From: Actinoplanes lobatus
Lineage (GTDB): Bacteria > Actinomycetota > Actinomycetes > Mycobacteriales > Micromonosporaceae
NCBI RefSeq assembly: GCF_014205215.1
Contig: NZ_JACHNC010000001.1
Span: 2,857,001 to 2,921,000 of the forward strand
Reading direction: 5' to 3'
DNA length: 64,000 nucleotides
In this document: positions 14,880 through 24,775 of the stretch, one piece after another
Position numbering within the stretch: position 1 is the stretch's first letter
How the letters are laid out: every line of letters starts with the position of its first letter
Translations under genes and position numbers: made by a program
The notes under the pieces: generated by a model
What the model was told of the DNA's origin: nothing
The model's database searches: none
Seen by the model: only the letters and a program-made list of their open reading frames with translations

Positions 14880-16073
14880 GTGGCGAAGGCGAAGTTCGAG
14901 CGGACTAAGCCGCACGTCAACATCGGCACCATTGGTCACATCGACCACGGTAAGACGACGCTGACTGCGGCCATCACGAAGGTCCTGCACGACGAGTTCC
15001 CGGACCTGAACCCGTACACCCCGTTCGACGAGATCGACAAGGCGCCGGAGGAGAAGGCCCGCGGCATCACGATCTCGATCGCGCACGTCGAGTACCAGAC
15101 CGCGGCGCGCCACTACGCGCACGTGGACTGCCCCGGCCACGCCGACTACATCAAGAACATGATCACCGGTGCGGCGCAGATGGACGGCGCCATCCTGGTG
15201 GTCGCCGCGACCGACGGCCCGATGCCGCAGACCAAGGAGCACGTGCTCCTGGCCCGCCAGGTCGGCGTTCCGTACATCGTCGTCGCCCTGAACAAGAGCG
15301 ACATGGTCGAGGACGAGGAGCTCCTGGAGCTCGTCGAGCTCGAGGTCCGCGAGCTGCTCAGCACCTACGAGTTCCCGGGCGACGACCTGCCGGTCGTGCG
15401 CGTGTCGGCGCTCAAGGCGCTCGAGGGCGACCCGGAGTGGACCGGCAAGCTCCTGGAGCTGATGAACGCGGTCGACACCGCGATCCCGCAGCCCGAGCGT
15501 GAGACCGAGAAGCCGTTCCTCATGCCGATCGAGGACGTCTTCACGATCACCGGCCGTGGCACCGTGGTGACCGGTCGCGCCGAGCGTGGCATCCTCAAGC
15601 CGAACGAGGAGGTCGAGATCGTCGGTATCCGCGAGAAGTCGACCAAGACCGTCTGCACCGGCATCGAGATGTTCCGCAAGCTGCTCGACGAGGCCCGCGC
15701 GGGTGAGAACGTCGGTCTGCTGCTCCGCGGCATCAAGCGCGAGGACGTCGAGCGCGGCATGGTCGTCGTGAAGCCGGGCACCACGACTCCGCACACGGAG
15801 TTCGAGGGCCAGGTCTACATCCTCTCCAAGGAGGAGGGCGGCCGGCACACCCCGTTCTTCCAGAACTACCGCCCGCAGTTCTACTTCCGTACCACGGACG
15901 TCACCGGCGTCGTCACGCTGCCCGAGGGCACCGAGATGGTCATGCCGGGCGACTCCACCTCGATGGCCGTGAAGCTGATCCAGCCGATCGCCATGGACCA
16001 GGGCCTGAAGTTCGCGATCCGTGAGGGTGGCCGCACCGTCGGCGCCGGAACGGTCACGAAGATCATCAAGTGA
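14880..16073 (+). CDS. tuf: Translation elongation factor Tu
   Basis: EF-Tu carries aminoacyl-tRNA to the ribosomal A site. GTG 14880 follows ACAGGAGGACACCA. The 397 residues include GHIDHGKTT (residues 19-27), [24 protein letters not shown] and NKSDMV, then domains 2 and 3 ending [14 protein letters not shown]. Positions linked to elfamycin resistance (the [10 protein letters not shown] segment, MVMPGD and FAIREGG) look wild type. Only one tuf is in the window. A long hairpin follows. Confidence 0.99.
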   Translation: MAKAKFERTKPHVNIGTIGHIDHGKTTLTAAITKVLHDEFPDLNPYTPFDEIDKAPEEKARGITISIAHVEYQTAARHYAHVDCPGHADYIKNMITGAAQMDGAILVVAATDGPMPQTKEHVLLARQVGVPYIVVALNKSDMVEDEELLELVELEVRELLSTYEFPGDDLPVVRVSALKALEGDPEWTGKLLELMNAVDTAIPQPERETEKPFLMPIEDVFTITGRGTVVTGRAERGILKPNEEVEIVGIREKSTKTVCTGIEMFRKLLDEARAGENVGLLLRGIKREDVERGMVVVKPGTTTPHTEFEGQVYILSKEEGGRHTPFFQNYRPQFYFRTTDVTGVVTLPEGTEMVMPGDSTSMAVKLIQPIAMDQGLKFAIREGGRTVGAGTVTKIIK

Positions 16074-16077
16074 TTGC

Positions 16078-16117
16078 GAGGGTTGTTCACGGCGCGTTCT
16101 GTTCGTGAGCAACCCTC
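16078..16117 (+). terminator. Stem-loop after tuf
   Basis: A 14-bp stem (16078-16091 with 16104-16117, GAGGGTTG...CAACCCTC ends, one wobble) with a 12-nt loop lies just after the tuf stop. There is no T-tract; it probably terminates or stabilises the str mRNA. Confidence 0.6.
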
Positions 16118-16131
16118 ACTGGTGACCCCGA

Positions 16132-16161
16132 TTAGCATTGCCGGATTCAATCGGGCATACT
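16132..16161 (+). promoter_or_regulatory. Candidate promoter of the S10 operon
   Basis: TTAGCA (16132-16137), an 18-base spacer and CATACT (16156-16161). It is a moderate match; the start site would be near 16168, just upstream of the leader hairpin. Confidence 0.45.
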
Positions 16162-16181
16162 AGTCAGGTTGCGTCCGCGCG

Positions 16182-16229
16182 GGGTGGGTATCAGCTCAGC
16201 AGTAGCACTGCTAGATCAGGTACCCGCCC
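16182..16229 (+). promoter_or_regulatory. S10 leader composite hairpin
   Basis: An outer stem GGGTGGGTA (16182-16190) pairs with TACCCGCCC (16221-16229). It encloses an inner stem AGCAGT (16198-16203) with ACTGCT (16207-16212) on a three-base loop. It would form at the very 5' end of the S10 mRNA. In other phyla the S10 leader binds L4; whether this one does is unknown. Confidence 0.5.
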
Positions 16230-16335
16230 TCGCCGGGTGTCCGGGTGTGTTCCTCTGCCACCCAGTGACACCTTAGATCCCCGTGATCGACTGGAGTGCT
16301 AGCACTCTGCGTGGGCTCCTTATGCCGAGGGGCGC

Positions 16336-16361
16336 GACACGCCCGACCGCGGGGGTCGGAC
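16336..16361 (+). promoter_or_regulatory. Shared leader element, S10 copy
   Basis: GACACGCCCGACCGCGGG followed by GGTCGGAC, 24 of 26 positions identical to the str copy. It ends 86 bases before the rpsJ start, compared with 90 in the str leader. CCGACC and GGTCGG can form a 6-bp stem here. Confidence 0.55.
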
Positions 16362-16447
16362 AACGCAGGATCAACCGTCCTGCGGGCATGCGGAGGTCAA
16401 CCCGCTTCCGCAGGTAGCGGCATCGAGAGAAGGAAACAGAAGCCACC

Positions 16448-16756
16448 ATGGCGGGACAGAAGATCCGCATCCGGCTCAAGGCCTATGACCACGAGGTCGT
16501 CGACTCCTCGGCGCGGAAGATCGTCGAGACGGTGACGCGTACCGGGGCGCAGGTCGCGGGCCCGGTGCCGCTGCCCACGGAGATCAACCGTTTCTGCGTG
16601 ATCCGTTCGCCGCACAAGTACAAGGACTCGCGCGAGCACTTCGAGATGCGCACGCACAAGCGTCTGATCGACATCATCGACCCGACTCCGAAGACGGTCG
16701 ACTCGCTCATGCGCCTCGACCTGCCGGCTGGCGTCGACATCGAGATCAAGCTGTAG
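16448..16756 (+). CDS. rpsJ: 30S ribosomal protein S10
   Basis: S10 is a 30S head protein that also serves as NusE in antitermination. It has 102 residues, starting [20 protein letters not shown] at ATG 16448 behind GAGAGAAGGAAAC. The family segments [20 protein letters not shown] and [20 protein letters not shown] are intact. It is the first gene of the S10 operon; rplC follows after 12 bases. Confidence 0.98.
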
Positions 16757-16768
16757 GGATCGCGACTA

Positions 16769-17419
16769 ATGGACAGGCAAGTTAAGGGGATCCTGGGCGC
16801 CAAGCTCGGCATGACCCAGGTCTGGGACAACAACAAGGTCGTCCCGGTGACCGTGGTTCAGGCCGGCCCGTGCGTCGTGACCCAGGTCCGCACCGATGAG
16901 AAGGACGGCTACTCGGCTGTCCAGCTGGCGTACGGCGCCATCGACCCGCGCAAGGTGAACAAGCCGGAGAGCGGCCACTTCGAGAAGGCCGGCGTCTCGC
17001 CGCGTCGTCACGTCGTGGAGCTGCGCACCGTCGACGCCGGCGAGTACGAGCTGGGCCAGGAGGTCACCGTCGACGCGTTCACGGTCGGCCAGCCGATCGA
17101 CGTGACCGGCAAGACCAAGGGCAAGGGCTACGCCGGTGTCATGAAGCGGCACGGCTTCCACGGTCTGCGCGCGAGCCACGGTGTCGAGCGCAAGCACCGC
17201 TCCCCGGGTTCGATCGGCGCCTGCGCCACCCCGGGTCGTGTCTTCAAGGGCGTCAAGATGGCCGGTCGCATGGGTGGCAAGCGCTTCACCGTGCAGAACC
17301 TGGTCATCCAGGCCGTCGACACCGAGCGCAACCTGATCCTGGTCCGCGGCGCGGTGCCCGGTCCCAAGGGCGCGCTGATCCTGGTCCGTTCCGCGGCGAA
17401 GAAGGGCGGTGCCAAGTGA
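16769..17419 (+). CDS. rplC: 50S ribosomal protein L3
   Basis: L3 is one of the first 23S-binding assembly proteins and reaches towards the peptidyl transferase centre. The 216-residue protein begins [20 protein letters not shown] and contains [19 protein letters not shown] and [16 protein letters not shown], which form the extension near the catalytic centre. GTGA overlap with rplD indicates coupled translation. Confidence 0.98.
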   Translation: MDRQVKGILGAKLGMTQVWDNNKVVPVTVVQAGPCVVTQVRTDEKDGYSAVQLAYGAIDPRKVNKPESGHFEKAGVSPRRHVVELRTVDAGEYELGQEVTVDAFTVGQPIDVTGKTKGKGYAGVMKRHGFHGLRASHGVERKHRSPGSIGACATPGRVFKGVKMAGRMGGKRFTVQNLVIQAVDTERNLILVRGAVPGPKGALILVRSAAKKGGAK

Positions 17420-18063
17420 GCTCGGTTGACGTGATCAACGCTGAGGGCGCGAAGGCCGGCTCGGTCGAGCTTCCCGGCAACGTCTTCGGCGTCGAGCCGA
17501 ACATCCCGCTGATGCACCAGGTCGTCGTGGCGCAGCTGGCCGCGGCCCGGCAGGGTACGCACAAGGCGAAGACGCGCGGTGAGGTCGCCGGCGGCGGCAA
17601 GAAGCCGTACAAGCAGAAGGGCACCGGCCGCGCCCGTCAGGGCTCGATCCGGGCGCCGCAGTTCACCGGTGGTGGCGTCGTGCACGGCCCCGTGCCGCGC
17701 GACTACAGCCAGCGGACCCCCAAGAAGATGAAGGCTGCCGCGCTGCGTGGCGCCCTCTCGGACCGGGCGAGTGAGAACCGCGTGCACGTGGTCGAGGCGT
17801 TCGTCACCGGCGAGAAGCCGTCGACGAAGACCGCGATCGCGACGCTGCGCAAGGTCGCCCAGACCACCAAGGTTCTGGTCGTCCTGGACAGCCAGGACGA
17901 GCTGAACTGGGTGTCGCTGCGGAACGAGCCGACCGTTCACCTCATCGAGGCCGGCCAGCTCAACACGTACGACGTGCTGGTCGCCGACGAGGTGGTCTTC
18001 ACGAAGGCCGCGCTCGACGAGTTCCTGGGCGGGTCCGAGAAGTCCGAGGAGGGCGACAAGTGA
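17416..18063 (+). CDS. rplD: 50S ribosomal protein L4
   Basis: L4 lines the peptide exit tunnel and in some bacteria represses the S10 operon. The 215-residue protein begins at GTG 17416, overlapping the rplC stop by four bases. The tunnel loop is clear ([20 protein letters not shown] then [18 protein letters not shown]). The loop shows no obvious macrolide-resistance deletion. It is followed by rplW with another GTGA overlap. Confidence 0.98.
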   Translation: MSSVDVINAEGAKAGSVELPGNVFGVEPNIPLMHQVVVAQLAAARQGTHKAKTRGEVAGGGKKPYKQKGTGRARQGSIRAPQFTGGGVVHGPVPRDYSQRTPKKMKAAALRGALSDRASENRVHVVEAFVTGEKPSTKTAIATLRKVAQTTKVLVVLDSQDELNWVSLRNEPTVHLIEAGQLNTYDVLVADEVVFTKAALDEFLGGSEKSEEGDK

Positions 18064-18362
18064 GCACGATCGCCGACCCGCGCGACATCATCGTCGCCCC
18101 GGTGGTCTCCGAGAAGAGCTACAGCGTTCTCGACCAGAACTGGTACACGTTCGAGGTCCGTCCGGACGCGAACAAGACCCAGATCAAGATCGCGATTCAG
18201 CAGATCTTCAACGTCCGCGTGCTGACCGTGAACACGGCGAACCGCGAGGGCAAGCGCAAGCGCACCAAGTCCGGCTGGGGACAGCGCAAGGCGACCAAGC
18301 GCGCGATGGTGAAGCTGGCTGACGGTGACCGTATCGAGGCCTTCGGCGGCCCGGTCAGCTAA
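18060..18362 (+). CDS. rplW: 50S ribosomal protein L23
   Basis: L23 sits at the tunnel exit and docks trigger factor and SRP. It has 100 residues, starting [20 protein letters not shown], with the conserved [20 protein letters not shown] and a basic loop ([20 protein letters not shown]). GTG 18060 overlaps the rplD stop by four bases. Confidence 0.97.
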   Translation: MSTIADPRDIIVAPVVSEKSYSVLDQNWYTFEVRPDANKTQIKIAIQQIFNVRVLTVNTANREGKRKRTKSGWGQRKATKRAMVKLADGDRIEAFGGPVS

Positions 18363-18376
18363 GGGGTTTGTGAATC

Positions 18377-19216
18377 ATGGCAATCCGTAAGTACAAGCCG
18401 ACCACGCCGGGCCGTCGTGGCTCCAGCGTCGCCGACTTCGCCGAGATCACCCGGTCCACGCCGGAGAAGTCTCTGCTGGTTCCGCTGCCCAAGAAGGGTG
18501 GCCGCAACGTCCACGGTCGCATCACCACGCGGCACCAGGGCGGTGGCCACAAGCGGCAGTACCGGCTGATCGACTTCAAGCGGAACGACAAGGACGGCGT
18601 GCCGGCCAAGGTCGCTCACATCGAGTACGACCCCAACCGCACCTCCCGCATCGCTCTGCTGCACTACGCCGACGGTGAGAAGCGCTACATCCTCGCGCCG
18701 AAGGACCTCAAGCAGGGCGACCGCGTCGAGTCGGGTGTGGGCGCGGACATCAAGCCGGGCAACAACCTGCCCCTGCGCAACATCCCGGTCGGTACGACGA
18801 TCCACGGTGTGGAGCTTCGTCCCGGCGGTGGCGCCAAGCTGGCCCGTTCGGCCGGCGTCGGCATCCAGCTGCTCGGCCGTGAGGGTGTGTACGCCACGCT
18901 GCGTATGCCCTCCGGCGAGATCCGTCGCGTCGACGTCCGCTGCCGCGCGACGATCGGCGAGATCGGCAACGCCGAGCAGTCGAACATCAACTGGGGTAAG
19001 GCCGGCCGTATGCGGTGGAAGGGCAAGCGCCCGACCGTCCGTGGTGTCGCCATGAACCCTGTCGACCACCCGCACGGTGGTGGTGAGGGTAAGACCTCTG
19101 GTGGTCGTCACCCGGTCAACCCGGCTGGTAAGCCGGAGGGCCGTACCCGCCGCAAGGGCCAGGAGAGCGACAAGCTGATCGTTCGCCGCCGCTACGCCAC
19201 CCGCAAGCGCGGGTAA
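18377..19216 (+). CDS. rplB: 50S ribosomal protein L2
   Basis: L2 is a highly conserved 23S-binding protein needed for subunit association and peptidyl transfer. It has 279 residues, starting [20 protein letters not shown]. The C-terminal signature [20 protein letters not shown] contains the conserved histidine near the catalytic centre. ATG 18377 lies 14 bases after rplW. Confidence 0.98.
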   Translation: MAIRKYKPTTPGRRGSSVADFAEITRSTPEKSLLVPLPKKGGRNVHGRITTRHQGGGHKRQYRLIDFKRNDKDGVPAKVAHIEYDPNRTSRIALLHYADGEKRYILAPKDLKQGDRVESGVGADIKPGNNLPLRNIPVGTTIHGVELRPGGGAKLARSAGVGIQLLGREGVYATLRMPSGEIRRVDVRCRATIGEIGNAEQSNINWGKAGRMRWKGKRPTVRGVAMNPVDHPHGGGEGKTSGGRHPVNPAGKPEGRTRRKGQESDKLIVRRRYATRKRG

Positions 19217-19228
19217 CGGGAGTTAAAG

Positions 19229-19510
19229 ATGCCTCGCAGCCTCAAAAAGGGCCCGTTCGTCGATGACCACCTGCTCAAGAAGGTGGAAGTCCAGAACGAG
19301 AAGAACTCGAAGAACGTCATCAAGACCTGGTCGCGGCGCTCGACGATCATCCCCGACATGCTCGGGCACACGATCGCTGTGCACGACGGGCGCAAGCACG
19401 TCCCGGTCTTCGTCACCGAGGCGATGGTCGGGCACAAGCTCGGCGAGTTCGCTCTGACCCGGACGTTCAAGGGTCACGAGAAGGACGACCGCAAGAGCCG
19501 TCGTCGCTAA
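19229..19510 (+). CDS. rpsS: 30S ribosomal protein S19
   Basis: S19 forms a complex with S13 in the 30S head near the A site. It has 93 residues, starting [20 protein letters not shown], with the signature [20 protein letters not shown]. Its ATG follows GGGAGTTAAAG. It is 12 bases downstream of rplB. Confidence 0.98.
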   Translation: MPRSLKKGPFVDDHLLKKVEVQNEKNSKNVIKTWSRRSTIIPDMLGHTIAVHDGRKHVPVFVTEAMVGHKLGEFALTRTFKGHEKDDRKSRRR

Positions 19511-19547
19511 GCAGATACACGGATCTGAGGAATTAGGAGCTACAGCG

Positions 19548-19991
19548 ATGCCAGTCAAGGGCGACGCTCCGGTGCTTCCGGGCGCGCGGGCGGTTGCGCG
19601 GCACGTGCGCATCTCGCCGAACAAGGCGCGCCGGGTGATCAACCTCGTTCGTGGTCTGCCCGCGAAGGAGGCGCTGGTCGTCCTGCAGTTCGCGCCGCAG
19701 GCCGCTAGCGAGCAGGTCTACAAGGTGCTTGCCAGCGCCGTCGCGAACGCGGAGAACAACGAGCGGCTCGACCCCGACGCCCTCCTCGTGAGCGAGGCGT
19801 TCGTCGACGAGGGCCCCACGCTCAAGCGGTTCCGTCCGCGGGCGCAGGGCCGGGCGTACCGGATCCGCAAGCGCACGTGTCACATCACCATCGCGGTCGA
19901 GGCGGTCCAGACGGCCCGCCCGGCGAAGAAGGCCGCGGCCAAGAAGGCTGCGCCGAAGGCCGAGTCCCAGAGCACGGAGGGTGCCGAGTAA
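19548..19991 (+). CDS. rplV: 50S ribosomal protein L22
   Basis: L22 spans the exit tunnel. Its 147 residues include [40 protein letters not shown] and the tunnel hairpin [20 protein letters not shown]. An Ala/Lys-rich C-terminal tail ([20 protein letters not shown]) extends beyond the core fold. The stop codon overlaps the rpsC ATG by one base. Confidence 0.97.
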   Translation: MPVKGDAPVLPGARAVARHVRISPNKARRVINLVRGLPAKEALVVLQFAPQAASEQVYKVLASAVANAENNERLDPDALLVSEAFVDEGPTLKRFRPRAQGRAYRIRKRTCHITIAVEAVQTARPAKKAAAKKAAPKAESQSTEGAE

Positions 19992-20818
19992 TGGGTCAGA
20001 AGGTTCACCCCACCGGGTTCCGCCTCGGCATTTCCACCGACTGGCGAAGCCGCTGGTTCGCGGACAAGCTCTACAAGGACTACATCGGCGAGGACGTCAA
20101 GATCCGCCGCATGATGTCCCAGGGCCTCGAGCGTGCCGGCATCTCCAAGGTGGACATCGAGCGCACCCGGGACCGGGTCCGCGTCGACATCCACACCGCC
20201 CGGCCGGGCATTGTCATCGGCCGTAAGGGTGCGGAGGCCGACAAGATCCGCGGGAAGCTCGAGAAGCTCACCGGCAAGCAGGTCCAGCTGAACATCCTCG
20301 AGGTCAAGAACCCCGAGTCGGATGCCCAGCTGGTCGCGCAGGGTGTCGCCGAGCAGCTGTCCTCCCGGGTCAGCTTCCGGCGGGCGATGCGCAAGGCGAT
20401 GCAGTCGGCCATGAAGAACCCGATCTGCAAGGGCATCCGGGTGCAGGTCTCCGGCCGTCTCGGCGGCGCGGAGATGAGCCGCACGGAGTTCTACCGTGAG
20501 GGTCGCGTTCCGCTGCACACGCTGCGGGCCAACATCGAGTACGGCTTCTTCGAGGCCCGTACCACGTTCGGCCGCATCGGCGTGAAGGTCTGGATCTACA
20601 AGGGCGACGCCGTTCCGGGTCGGGAGGTCGTCGCCGAGGCGCCGGCTCGCCCGCGCCGGGACCGTGCCGACCGCGCCGAGCGTCCGCGTCGTGGCCGTTC
20701 CGGTTCGTCCGGCACGACCGCGGGCGGCACCGAGGCCGGCCGGGCCGCGCAGGCCCAGGCGTCCGCCGACAACACCGCCGCTGCTCCGGCTGCGGCTGAA
20801 ACGCAGCAGGAGGGCTGA
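19991..20818 (+). CDS. rpsC: 30S ribosomal protein S3
   Basis: S3 lies at the mRNA entry channel and has helicase activity with S4 and S5. The 275-residue protein begins [20 protein letters not shown] at ATG 19991 (TAATG junction with rplV). The KH domain is visible ([20 protein letters not shown]). After about residue 215 a poorly conserved Arg/Ala-rich tail of some 60 residues ends in [14 protein letters not shown] longer in-frame start inside rplV is rejected. Confidence 0.97.
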   Translation: MGQKVHPTGFRLGISTDWRSRWFADKLYKDYIGEDVKIRRMMSQGLERAGISKVDIERTRDRVRVDIHTARPGIVIGRKGAEADKIRGKLEKLTGKQVQLNILEVKNPESDAQLVAQGVAEQLSSRVSFRRAMRKAMQSAMKNPICKGIRVQVSGRLGGAEMSRTEFYREGRVPLHTLRANIEYGFFEARTTFGRIGVKVWIYKGDAVPGREVVAEAPARPRRDRADRAERPRRGRSGSSGTTAGGTEAGRAAQAQASADNTAAAPAAAETQQEG

Positions 20819-20821
20819 GCC

Positions 20822-21247
20822 ATGCTGATGCCGCGTAAGCCCCCGAAGGGCTTCCGCAAGCCGCACCACCCGGACCGCAGTGGCGCGTCCAAGGGCGGCA
20901 ACCGGGTCGTCTTCGGCGAGTTCGGTATCCAGGCGCTGGAGCCCGCGTACGTGACGAACCGGCAGATCGAGTCGGCGCGTATCGCGATGACCCGCCACAT
21001 CAAGCGTGGTGGCAAGGTCTGGATCTCGATCTTCCCGGACCAGGCTCTGACCAAGAAGCCGGCTGAGACCCGTATGGGTTCCGGTAAGGGTTCTCCGGAG
21101 TGGTGGGTTGCGAACGTCAAGCCGGGACGCATCCTCTTCGAGATGTCCTTCCCGAACGAGACGATCGCGCGTGAGGCGATGCGCCGCGCGATCCACAAGC
21201 TCCCGATGAAGTGCCGCATCGTGACGCGCGAAGTGGGTGAAAGCTGA
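20822..21247 (+). CDS. rplP: 50S ribosomal protein L16
   Basis: L16 helps position A-site tRNA. It has 141 residues, starting [20 protein letters not shown]. The family segment [20 protein letters not shown] and the loop [20 protein letters not shown] are present. Its TGATG junction with rpmC indicates tight coupling. Confidence 0.97.
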   Translation: MLMPRKPPKGFRKPHHPDRSGASKGGNRVVFGEFGIQALEPAYVTNRQIESARIAMTRHIKRGGKVWISIFPDQALTKKPAETRMGSGKGSPEWWVANVKPGRILFEMSFPNETIAREAMRRAIHKLPMKCRIVTREVGES

Positions 21248-21480
21248 TGGCAGCGGGCGTTAAGGCAGCCGAGCTCCGCGAGCTTCCTGAAGAGGAACTG
21301 GTCGCGAAGCTGCGGGAGGCCAAGGCGGAGCTGTTCAACCTTCGTGTGCAGCGCGCGACCGGGCAGCTCGACAATCACCGTCGACTGCAGGTCGTCCGCA
21401 AGGACATCGCGAAGATCTACACGATCATGCGTGAGCGCGAGCTTGGGCTCTCGGTCGCGCCGGATGAGGTGACGGCATGA
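21247..21480 (+). CDS. rpmC: 50S ribosomal protein L29
   Basis: L29 is a small helical protein beside L23 at the tunnel exit. It has 77 residues with the signature [20 protein letters not shown] and [20 protein letters not shown]. It overlaps both neighbours: one base with rplP and four with rpsQ (ATGA). Confidence 0.96.
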   Translation: MAAGVKAAELRELPEEELVAKLREAKAELFNLRVQRATGQLDNHRRLQVVRKDIAKIYTIMRERELGLSVAPDEVTA

Positions 21481-21752
21481 GTGAGAACACCACCACCGCT
21501 CCGCGCGCTCAGCGCAAGGTGCGTGAGGGTCTCGTGGTCAGCGACAAGATGGACAAGACCGTCGTTGTCGAGGTCGAGGACCGCGTCAAGCACGCGCTGT
21601 ACGGCAAGGTCATCCGCCGTACCCGCAAGCTGAAGGTGCACGACGAGCAGAACTCGGCCGGCGTCGGCGACCGGGTTTCGATCATGGAGACTCGTCCGCT
21701 CTCCGCCACCAAGCGGTGGCGCATCGTGGAGATCCTCGAAAAGGCCAAGTGA
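21477..21752 (+). CDS. rpsQ: 30S ribosomal protein S17
   Basis: S17 is a 16S primary-binding protein of the 30S body. It has 91 residues; after a short acidic/basic N-terminus the core reads [20 protein letters not shown] with [20 protein letters not shown] and [20 protein letters not shown]. It is the last gene of the S10-type block, followed by a hairpin-containing gap. Confidence 0.97.
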   Translation: MSENTTTAPRAQRKVREGLVVSDKMDKTVVVEVEDRVKHALYGKVIRRTRKLKVHDEQNSAGVGDRVSIMETRPLSATKRWRIVEILEKAK

Positions 21753-21756
21753 GTGC

Positions 21757-21782
21757 GCTGGGCCGGCTCCGGCCGGCCCAGC
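21757..21782 (+). terminator. Stem-loop at the S10/spc junction
   Basis: GCTGGGCCGG (21757-21766) pairs with CCGGCCCAGC (21773-21782) on a 6-nt loop. A second small hairpin (CGGGCC/GGCCCG near 21806-21820) follows. No T-tract is present, so it may be a partial terminator or processing site rather than a full stop. Confidence 0.5.
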
Positions 21783-21846
21783 GGACCATCGTTCCGCCAA
21801 GCTTCGGGCCTGCGGCCCGGAGAACTGGCAGACATAGGAGACAGAC

Positions 21847-22215
21847 GTGATCCAGCAGGAGTCGCGACTGCGCGTCGCCGACAACACGGGTGCCCGGGAG
21901 ATCCTGTGCATCCGGGTGCTCGGTGGCTCCGGTCGCCGTTACGCGAGCATCGGCGACGTCATCGTGGCCACGGTCAAGGACGCCATCCCGGGCGCCGGTG
22001 TGAAGAAGGGTGACGTCGTCAAGGCGGTCGTCGTCCGCACCGCCAAGGAGAGGCGCCGTCCGGACGGCTCGTACATCCGTTTCGACGAGAACGCCGCCGT
22101 CATCATCAAGGACGGCGGGGACCCCCGCGGTACCCGCATCTTCGGCCCGGTCGGGCGCGAGCTGCGCGACAAGCGGTTCATGAAGATCATCAGCCTGGCG
22201 CCGGAGGTGCTCTGA
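21847..22215 (+). CDS. rplN: 50S ribosomal protein L14
   Basis: L14 contacts 16S rRNA in an intersubunit bridge and binds the silencing factor RsfS. It has 122 residues, starting [20 protein letters not shown] at GTG 21847 behind ATAGGAGACAGAC. The signature [20 protein letters not shown] and [20 protein letters not shown] are intact. It is the first gene of the spc-type block. Confidence 0.98.
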   Translation: MIQQESRLRVADNTGAREILCIRVLGGSGRRYASIGDVIVATVKDAIPGAGVKKGDVVKAVVVRTAKERRRPDGSYIRFDENAAVIIKDGGDPRGTRIFGPVGRELRDKRFMKIISLAPEVL

Positions 22216-22217
22216 CC

Positions 22218-22532
22218 GTGAAGATCAAGAAGGGCGACACGGTCGTCGTCATCGCCGGCAAGGACAAGGGCGCGAAGGGCAAGGTCATCGCGGCCTACCC
22301 GACGCGTGACAAGGTCCTGGTCGAGGGCGTCAACCGCGTCAAGAAGCACGAGCGCATCCGCACGAACCAGCGCGGTTCGAAGACCGGCGGCATCGTCACT
22401 CAGGAAGCCGCGATCCACATCTCGAACGTGCAGGTGCTGGACGGCGACGGCAAGCCGACCCGGATCGGCTACAAGATTGACGAGAACGGCAACAAGGTCC
22501 GGATCGCGCGTACGACCGGTAAGGAACTCTGA
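22218..22532 (+). CDS. rplX: 50S ribosomal protein L24
   Basis: L24 is an early assembly initiator for the large subunit. It has 104 residues, starting [20 protein letters not shown] (KOW motif) at GTG 22218. The family segment [20 protein letters not shown] is present. Its stop overlaps the rplE ATG by one base. Confidence 0.97.
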   Translation: MKIKKGDTVVVIAGKDKGAKGKVIAAYPTRDKVLVEGVNRVKKHERIRTNQRGSKTGGIVTQEAAIHISNVQVLDGDGKPTRIGYKIDENGNKVRIARTTGKEL

Positions 22533-23101
22533 TGACTGCCGCCACCGAGACCAAGACGCTGCCGCGCCTCAAGCAGAAGTACCGCTCCGAGGTTGCGCCG
22601 GCCATCAACGAGCAGTTCAAGTACGGCAACCCCATGCAGATCCCCGGCCTGGTCAAGGTCGTCGTGAACATGGGTGTCGGCGAGGCTGCCCGGGACTCCA
22701 AGCTGATCGACGGCGCGGTCCGTGACCTGACCACCATCACCGGCCAGAAGCCGCTGGTGCGCCGGGCGACCAAGTCCATCGCGCAGTTCAAGCTGCGTGA
22801 GGGCATGCCGATCGGCGCGAAGGTCACCCTCCGCGGCGACCGGATGTGGGAGTTCCTGGACCGGCTGCTGTCGATCGCGCTGCCGCGTATCCGCGACTTC
22901 CGCGGTCTGGACGGCCGGAAGCTCGACGGGCACGGTAACTACACCTTCGGTCTGACCGAGCAGTCGGTGTTCCACGAGATCGATCAGGACAGGATCGATC
23001 GGCCGCGGGGCATGGACATCACGGTGGTCACCACCGCCGCGACTGACGACGAGGGCCGGGCGCTGCTCAAGCTCCTGGGCTTCCCGTTCAAGGAGAACTG
23101 A
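22532..23101 (+). CDS. rplE: 50S ribosomal protein L5
   Basis: L5 binds 5S rRNA and contacts P-site tRNA. It has 189 residues. The signature [20 protein letters not shown] is followed by [20 protein letters not shown] and FTFG-like [18 protein letters not shown]. The [20 protein letters not shown] segment is near the C-terminus. It lies two bases from rpsN. Confidence 0.98.
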   Translation: MTAATETKTLPRLKQKYRSEVAPAINEQFKYGNPMQIPGLVKVVVNMGVGEAARDSKLIDGAVRDLTTITGQKPLVRRATKSIAQFKLREGMPIGAKVTLRGDRMWEFLDRLLSIALPRIRDFRGLDGRKLDGHGNYTFGLTEQSVFHEIDQDRIDRPRGMDITVVTTAATDDEGRALLKLLGFPFKEN

Positions 23102-23103
23102 GC

Positions 23104-23289
23104 ATGGCGAAGAAGGCGCTGATCCTGAAGGCTGCCGCGAAGCCCAAGTTCGCTGTGCGTGCCTACACCCGCTGCCAGAAGTGCGGTCGCCCGCACTCGG
23201 TCTACCGCAAGTTCGGCCTGTGCCGGGTCTGCGTGCGGGACATGGCCCACCGCGGTGAGCTCCCCGGCGTGTCCAAGGCCTCCTGGTAA
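23104..23289 (+). CDS. rpsN: 30S ribosomal protein S14, zinc type
   Basis: This is the short 61-residue zinc-binding form of S14, often called rpsZ or rpsN1. A CxxC pair ([11 protein letters not shown]) is followed by a second ([11 protein letters not shown]), giving four zinc ligands. The C-terminus is [11 protein letters not shown]. The zinc-free C-minus paralogue used under zinc starvation is not in this window. It is followed by a hairpin and rpsH. Confidence 0.97.
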   Translation: MAKKALILKAAAKPKFAVRAYTRCQKCGRPHSVYRKFGLCRVCVRDMAHRGELPGVSKASW

Positions 23290-23300
23290 CTTCCGTCCTC

Positions 23301-23324
23301 CGGCCCGCCGTCCGCGGCGGGCCG
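23301..23324 (+). terminator. Stem-loop between rpsN and rpsH
   Basis: CGGCCCGCCG (23301-23310) pairs with CGGCGGGCCG (23315-23324) on a 4-nt loop. No T-tract is present. It lies within the spc block, so it probably tunes rather than stops transcription. Confidence 0.5.
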
Positions 23325-23408
23325 TCAGGCGGACCCGAATGTAATGCCGCTTCGCCGTAGGCCTGAGCCCGGCTCGGGAACCCCGGCGAGAAAGGTTGAC
23401 GAATACCC

Positions 23409-23816
23409 ATGACGATGACGGACCCGATCGCAGACATGCTCACGCGTCTGCGTAACGCCAACCAGGCGTACCACGACAAGGTGACGATGCCCTACTCGAA
23501 GATCAAGGCGAACATCGCCGAGGTCCTCAAGGCTGAGGGTTACATCGCCTCGTGGACGTCTGAGGAGCCCGAGGAGGGCGCGGTCGGCAAGCGTCTGGTC
23601 GTTGAGCTCAAGTACGGCCAGAACCGCGAGCGCAGCCTCGCCGGCATCAAGCGCGTCTCGAAGCCGGGCCTGCGGGTTTACGCCAAGTCCGACGAGCTGC
23701 CCCGCGTGCTCGGTGGCCTCGGTGTCGCGATCATTTCGACGTCCCAGGGACTGCTGACCGACAAGCAGGCCCGCAAGCGGAGCGTGGGCGGGGAAGTCCT
23801 CGCCTTCGTCTGGTAA
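23409..23816 (+). CDS. rpsH: 30S ribosomal protein S8
   Basis: S8 is a primary 16S binder of the central domain and the classic repressor of the spc operon in enterobacteria. It has 135 residues, starting [20 protein letters not shown]; a second ATG at 23415 would drop two residues. The C-terminal signature [20 protein letters not shown] is clear. GAGAAAGG precedes the start. Confidence 0.97.
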   Translation: MTMTDPIADMLTRLRNANQAYHDKVTMPYSKIKANIAEVLKAEGYIASWTSEEPEEGAVGKRLVVELKYGQNRERSLAGIKRVSKPGLRVYAKSDELPRVLGGLGVAIISTSQGLLTDKQARKRSVGGEVLAFVW

Positions 23817-23830
23817 CTGGAGACTTAGAC

Positions 23831-24370
23831 ATGTCGCGAATCGGACGTAAGTCGATCCCGGTCCCGGCCGGCGTCGACGTCACCATCACGGGGCAGACCG
23901 TCAAGGTCAAGGGCCCCAAGGGCGAGCTCTCGCACACCGTCGCCGAGCCGATCACGGTCTCGCAGGACGGCGGCGAGCTGGTCGTCAACCGCCCCAACGA
24001 CGAGCGCAAGGCCAAGGAACTGCACGGCCTTTCTCGTACCCTGGTCGCCAACATGATCACCGGCGTCACCGAGGGCTACAAGAAGACGCTCGAGATCAAC
24101 GGCACCGGTTACCGCGTGACCGCCAAGGGCAAGGACCTCGAGTTCGCCCTGGGCTTCTCGCACCCGGTCCTGGTTCCGGCGCCGGCGGGCATCACCTTCT
24201 CCGTCGAGAAGCCGACCCAGTTCACCGTCACTGGTATCGACAAGCAGCTGGTGGGCGAGGTCTCCGCGAACATTCGCAAGATCCGTCCGCCGGAGCCCTA
24301 CAAGGGCAAGGGCGTCAAGTACCAGGGCGAGGTCATCCGCCGCAAGGCTGGAAAGGCAGGTAAGAAGTGA
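23831..24370 (+). CDS. rplF: 50S ribosomal protein L6
   Basis: L6 lies at the base of the factor-binding stalk. It has 179 residues, starting [20 protein letters not shown]. The repeated fold is complete, ending with the family motif [20 protein letters not shown]. It overlaps rplR by four bases (GTGA). Confidence 0.98.
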   Translation: MSRIGRKSIPVPAGVDVTITGQTVKVKGPKGELSHTVAEPITVSQDGGELVVNRPNDERKAKELHGLSRTLVANMITGVTEGYKKTLEINGTGYRVTAKGKDLEFALGFSHPVLVPAPAGITFSVEKPTQFTVTGIDKQLVGEVSANIRKIRPPEPYKGKGVKYQGEVIRRKAGKAGKK

Positions 24371-24762
24371 CCGCCACGCTGCTCAAGCGCCGCAACGGCG
24401 GCGGCGTCGCCGCCAAGCGTGCCGTCGGCAAGGCGCGTCGGCACTTCCGGGTCCGCAAGAACGTCCGTGGTACGGCCGAGCGTCCCCGCCTTGTCGTCAC
24501 CCGGTCCTCGCGGCACATCACCGCGCAGATCATCGACGACCTCAAGGGCCACACGCTGGCTTCGGCGTCCACCCTCGACACCTCGATCCGGGGTGGCGAG
24601 GGCGACAAGACCGCCCAGGCCGGCAAGGTCGGTGCGCTCCTCGCCGAGCGGGCCAAGGCCGCGGGGATTTCCAAGGTCGTCTTCGACCGGGGTGGCAACA
24701 AGTACGCGGGCCGGATCGCCAAGCTCGCGGACGCCGCTCGCGAAGCCGGACTCGAGTTCTAG
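24367..24762 (+). CDS. rplR: 50S ribosomal protein L18
   Basis: L18 binds 5S rRNA in the central protuberance. Its 131 residues include [20 protein letters not shown] and [20 protein letters not shown], the C-terminal signature. GTG 24367 overlaps the rplF stop. Confidence 0.97.
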   Translation: MTATLLKRRNGGGVAAKRAVGKARRHFRVRKNVRGTAERPRLVVTRSSRHITAQIIDDLKGHTLASASTLDTSIRGGEGDKTAQAGKVGALLAERAKAAGISKVVFDRGGNKYAGRIAKLADAAREAGLEF

Positions 24763-24775
24763 GAGGGATTGACCA

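Larger units (their letters stand above)
16074..16447 (+). other. tuf-rpsJ intergenic region: S10 operon promoter and structured leader
   Basis: This 374-base stretch has no gene. It contains a 14-bp hairpin after tuf (16078-16117), a candidate promoter (16132-16161), a strong composite hairpin (16182-16229), the shared 26-nt leader element (16336-16361), and a CCTGCGGGCATGCGGAGG tract before the rpsJ ribosome binding site GAGAGAAGGAAAC. Confidence 0.65.
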
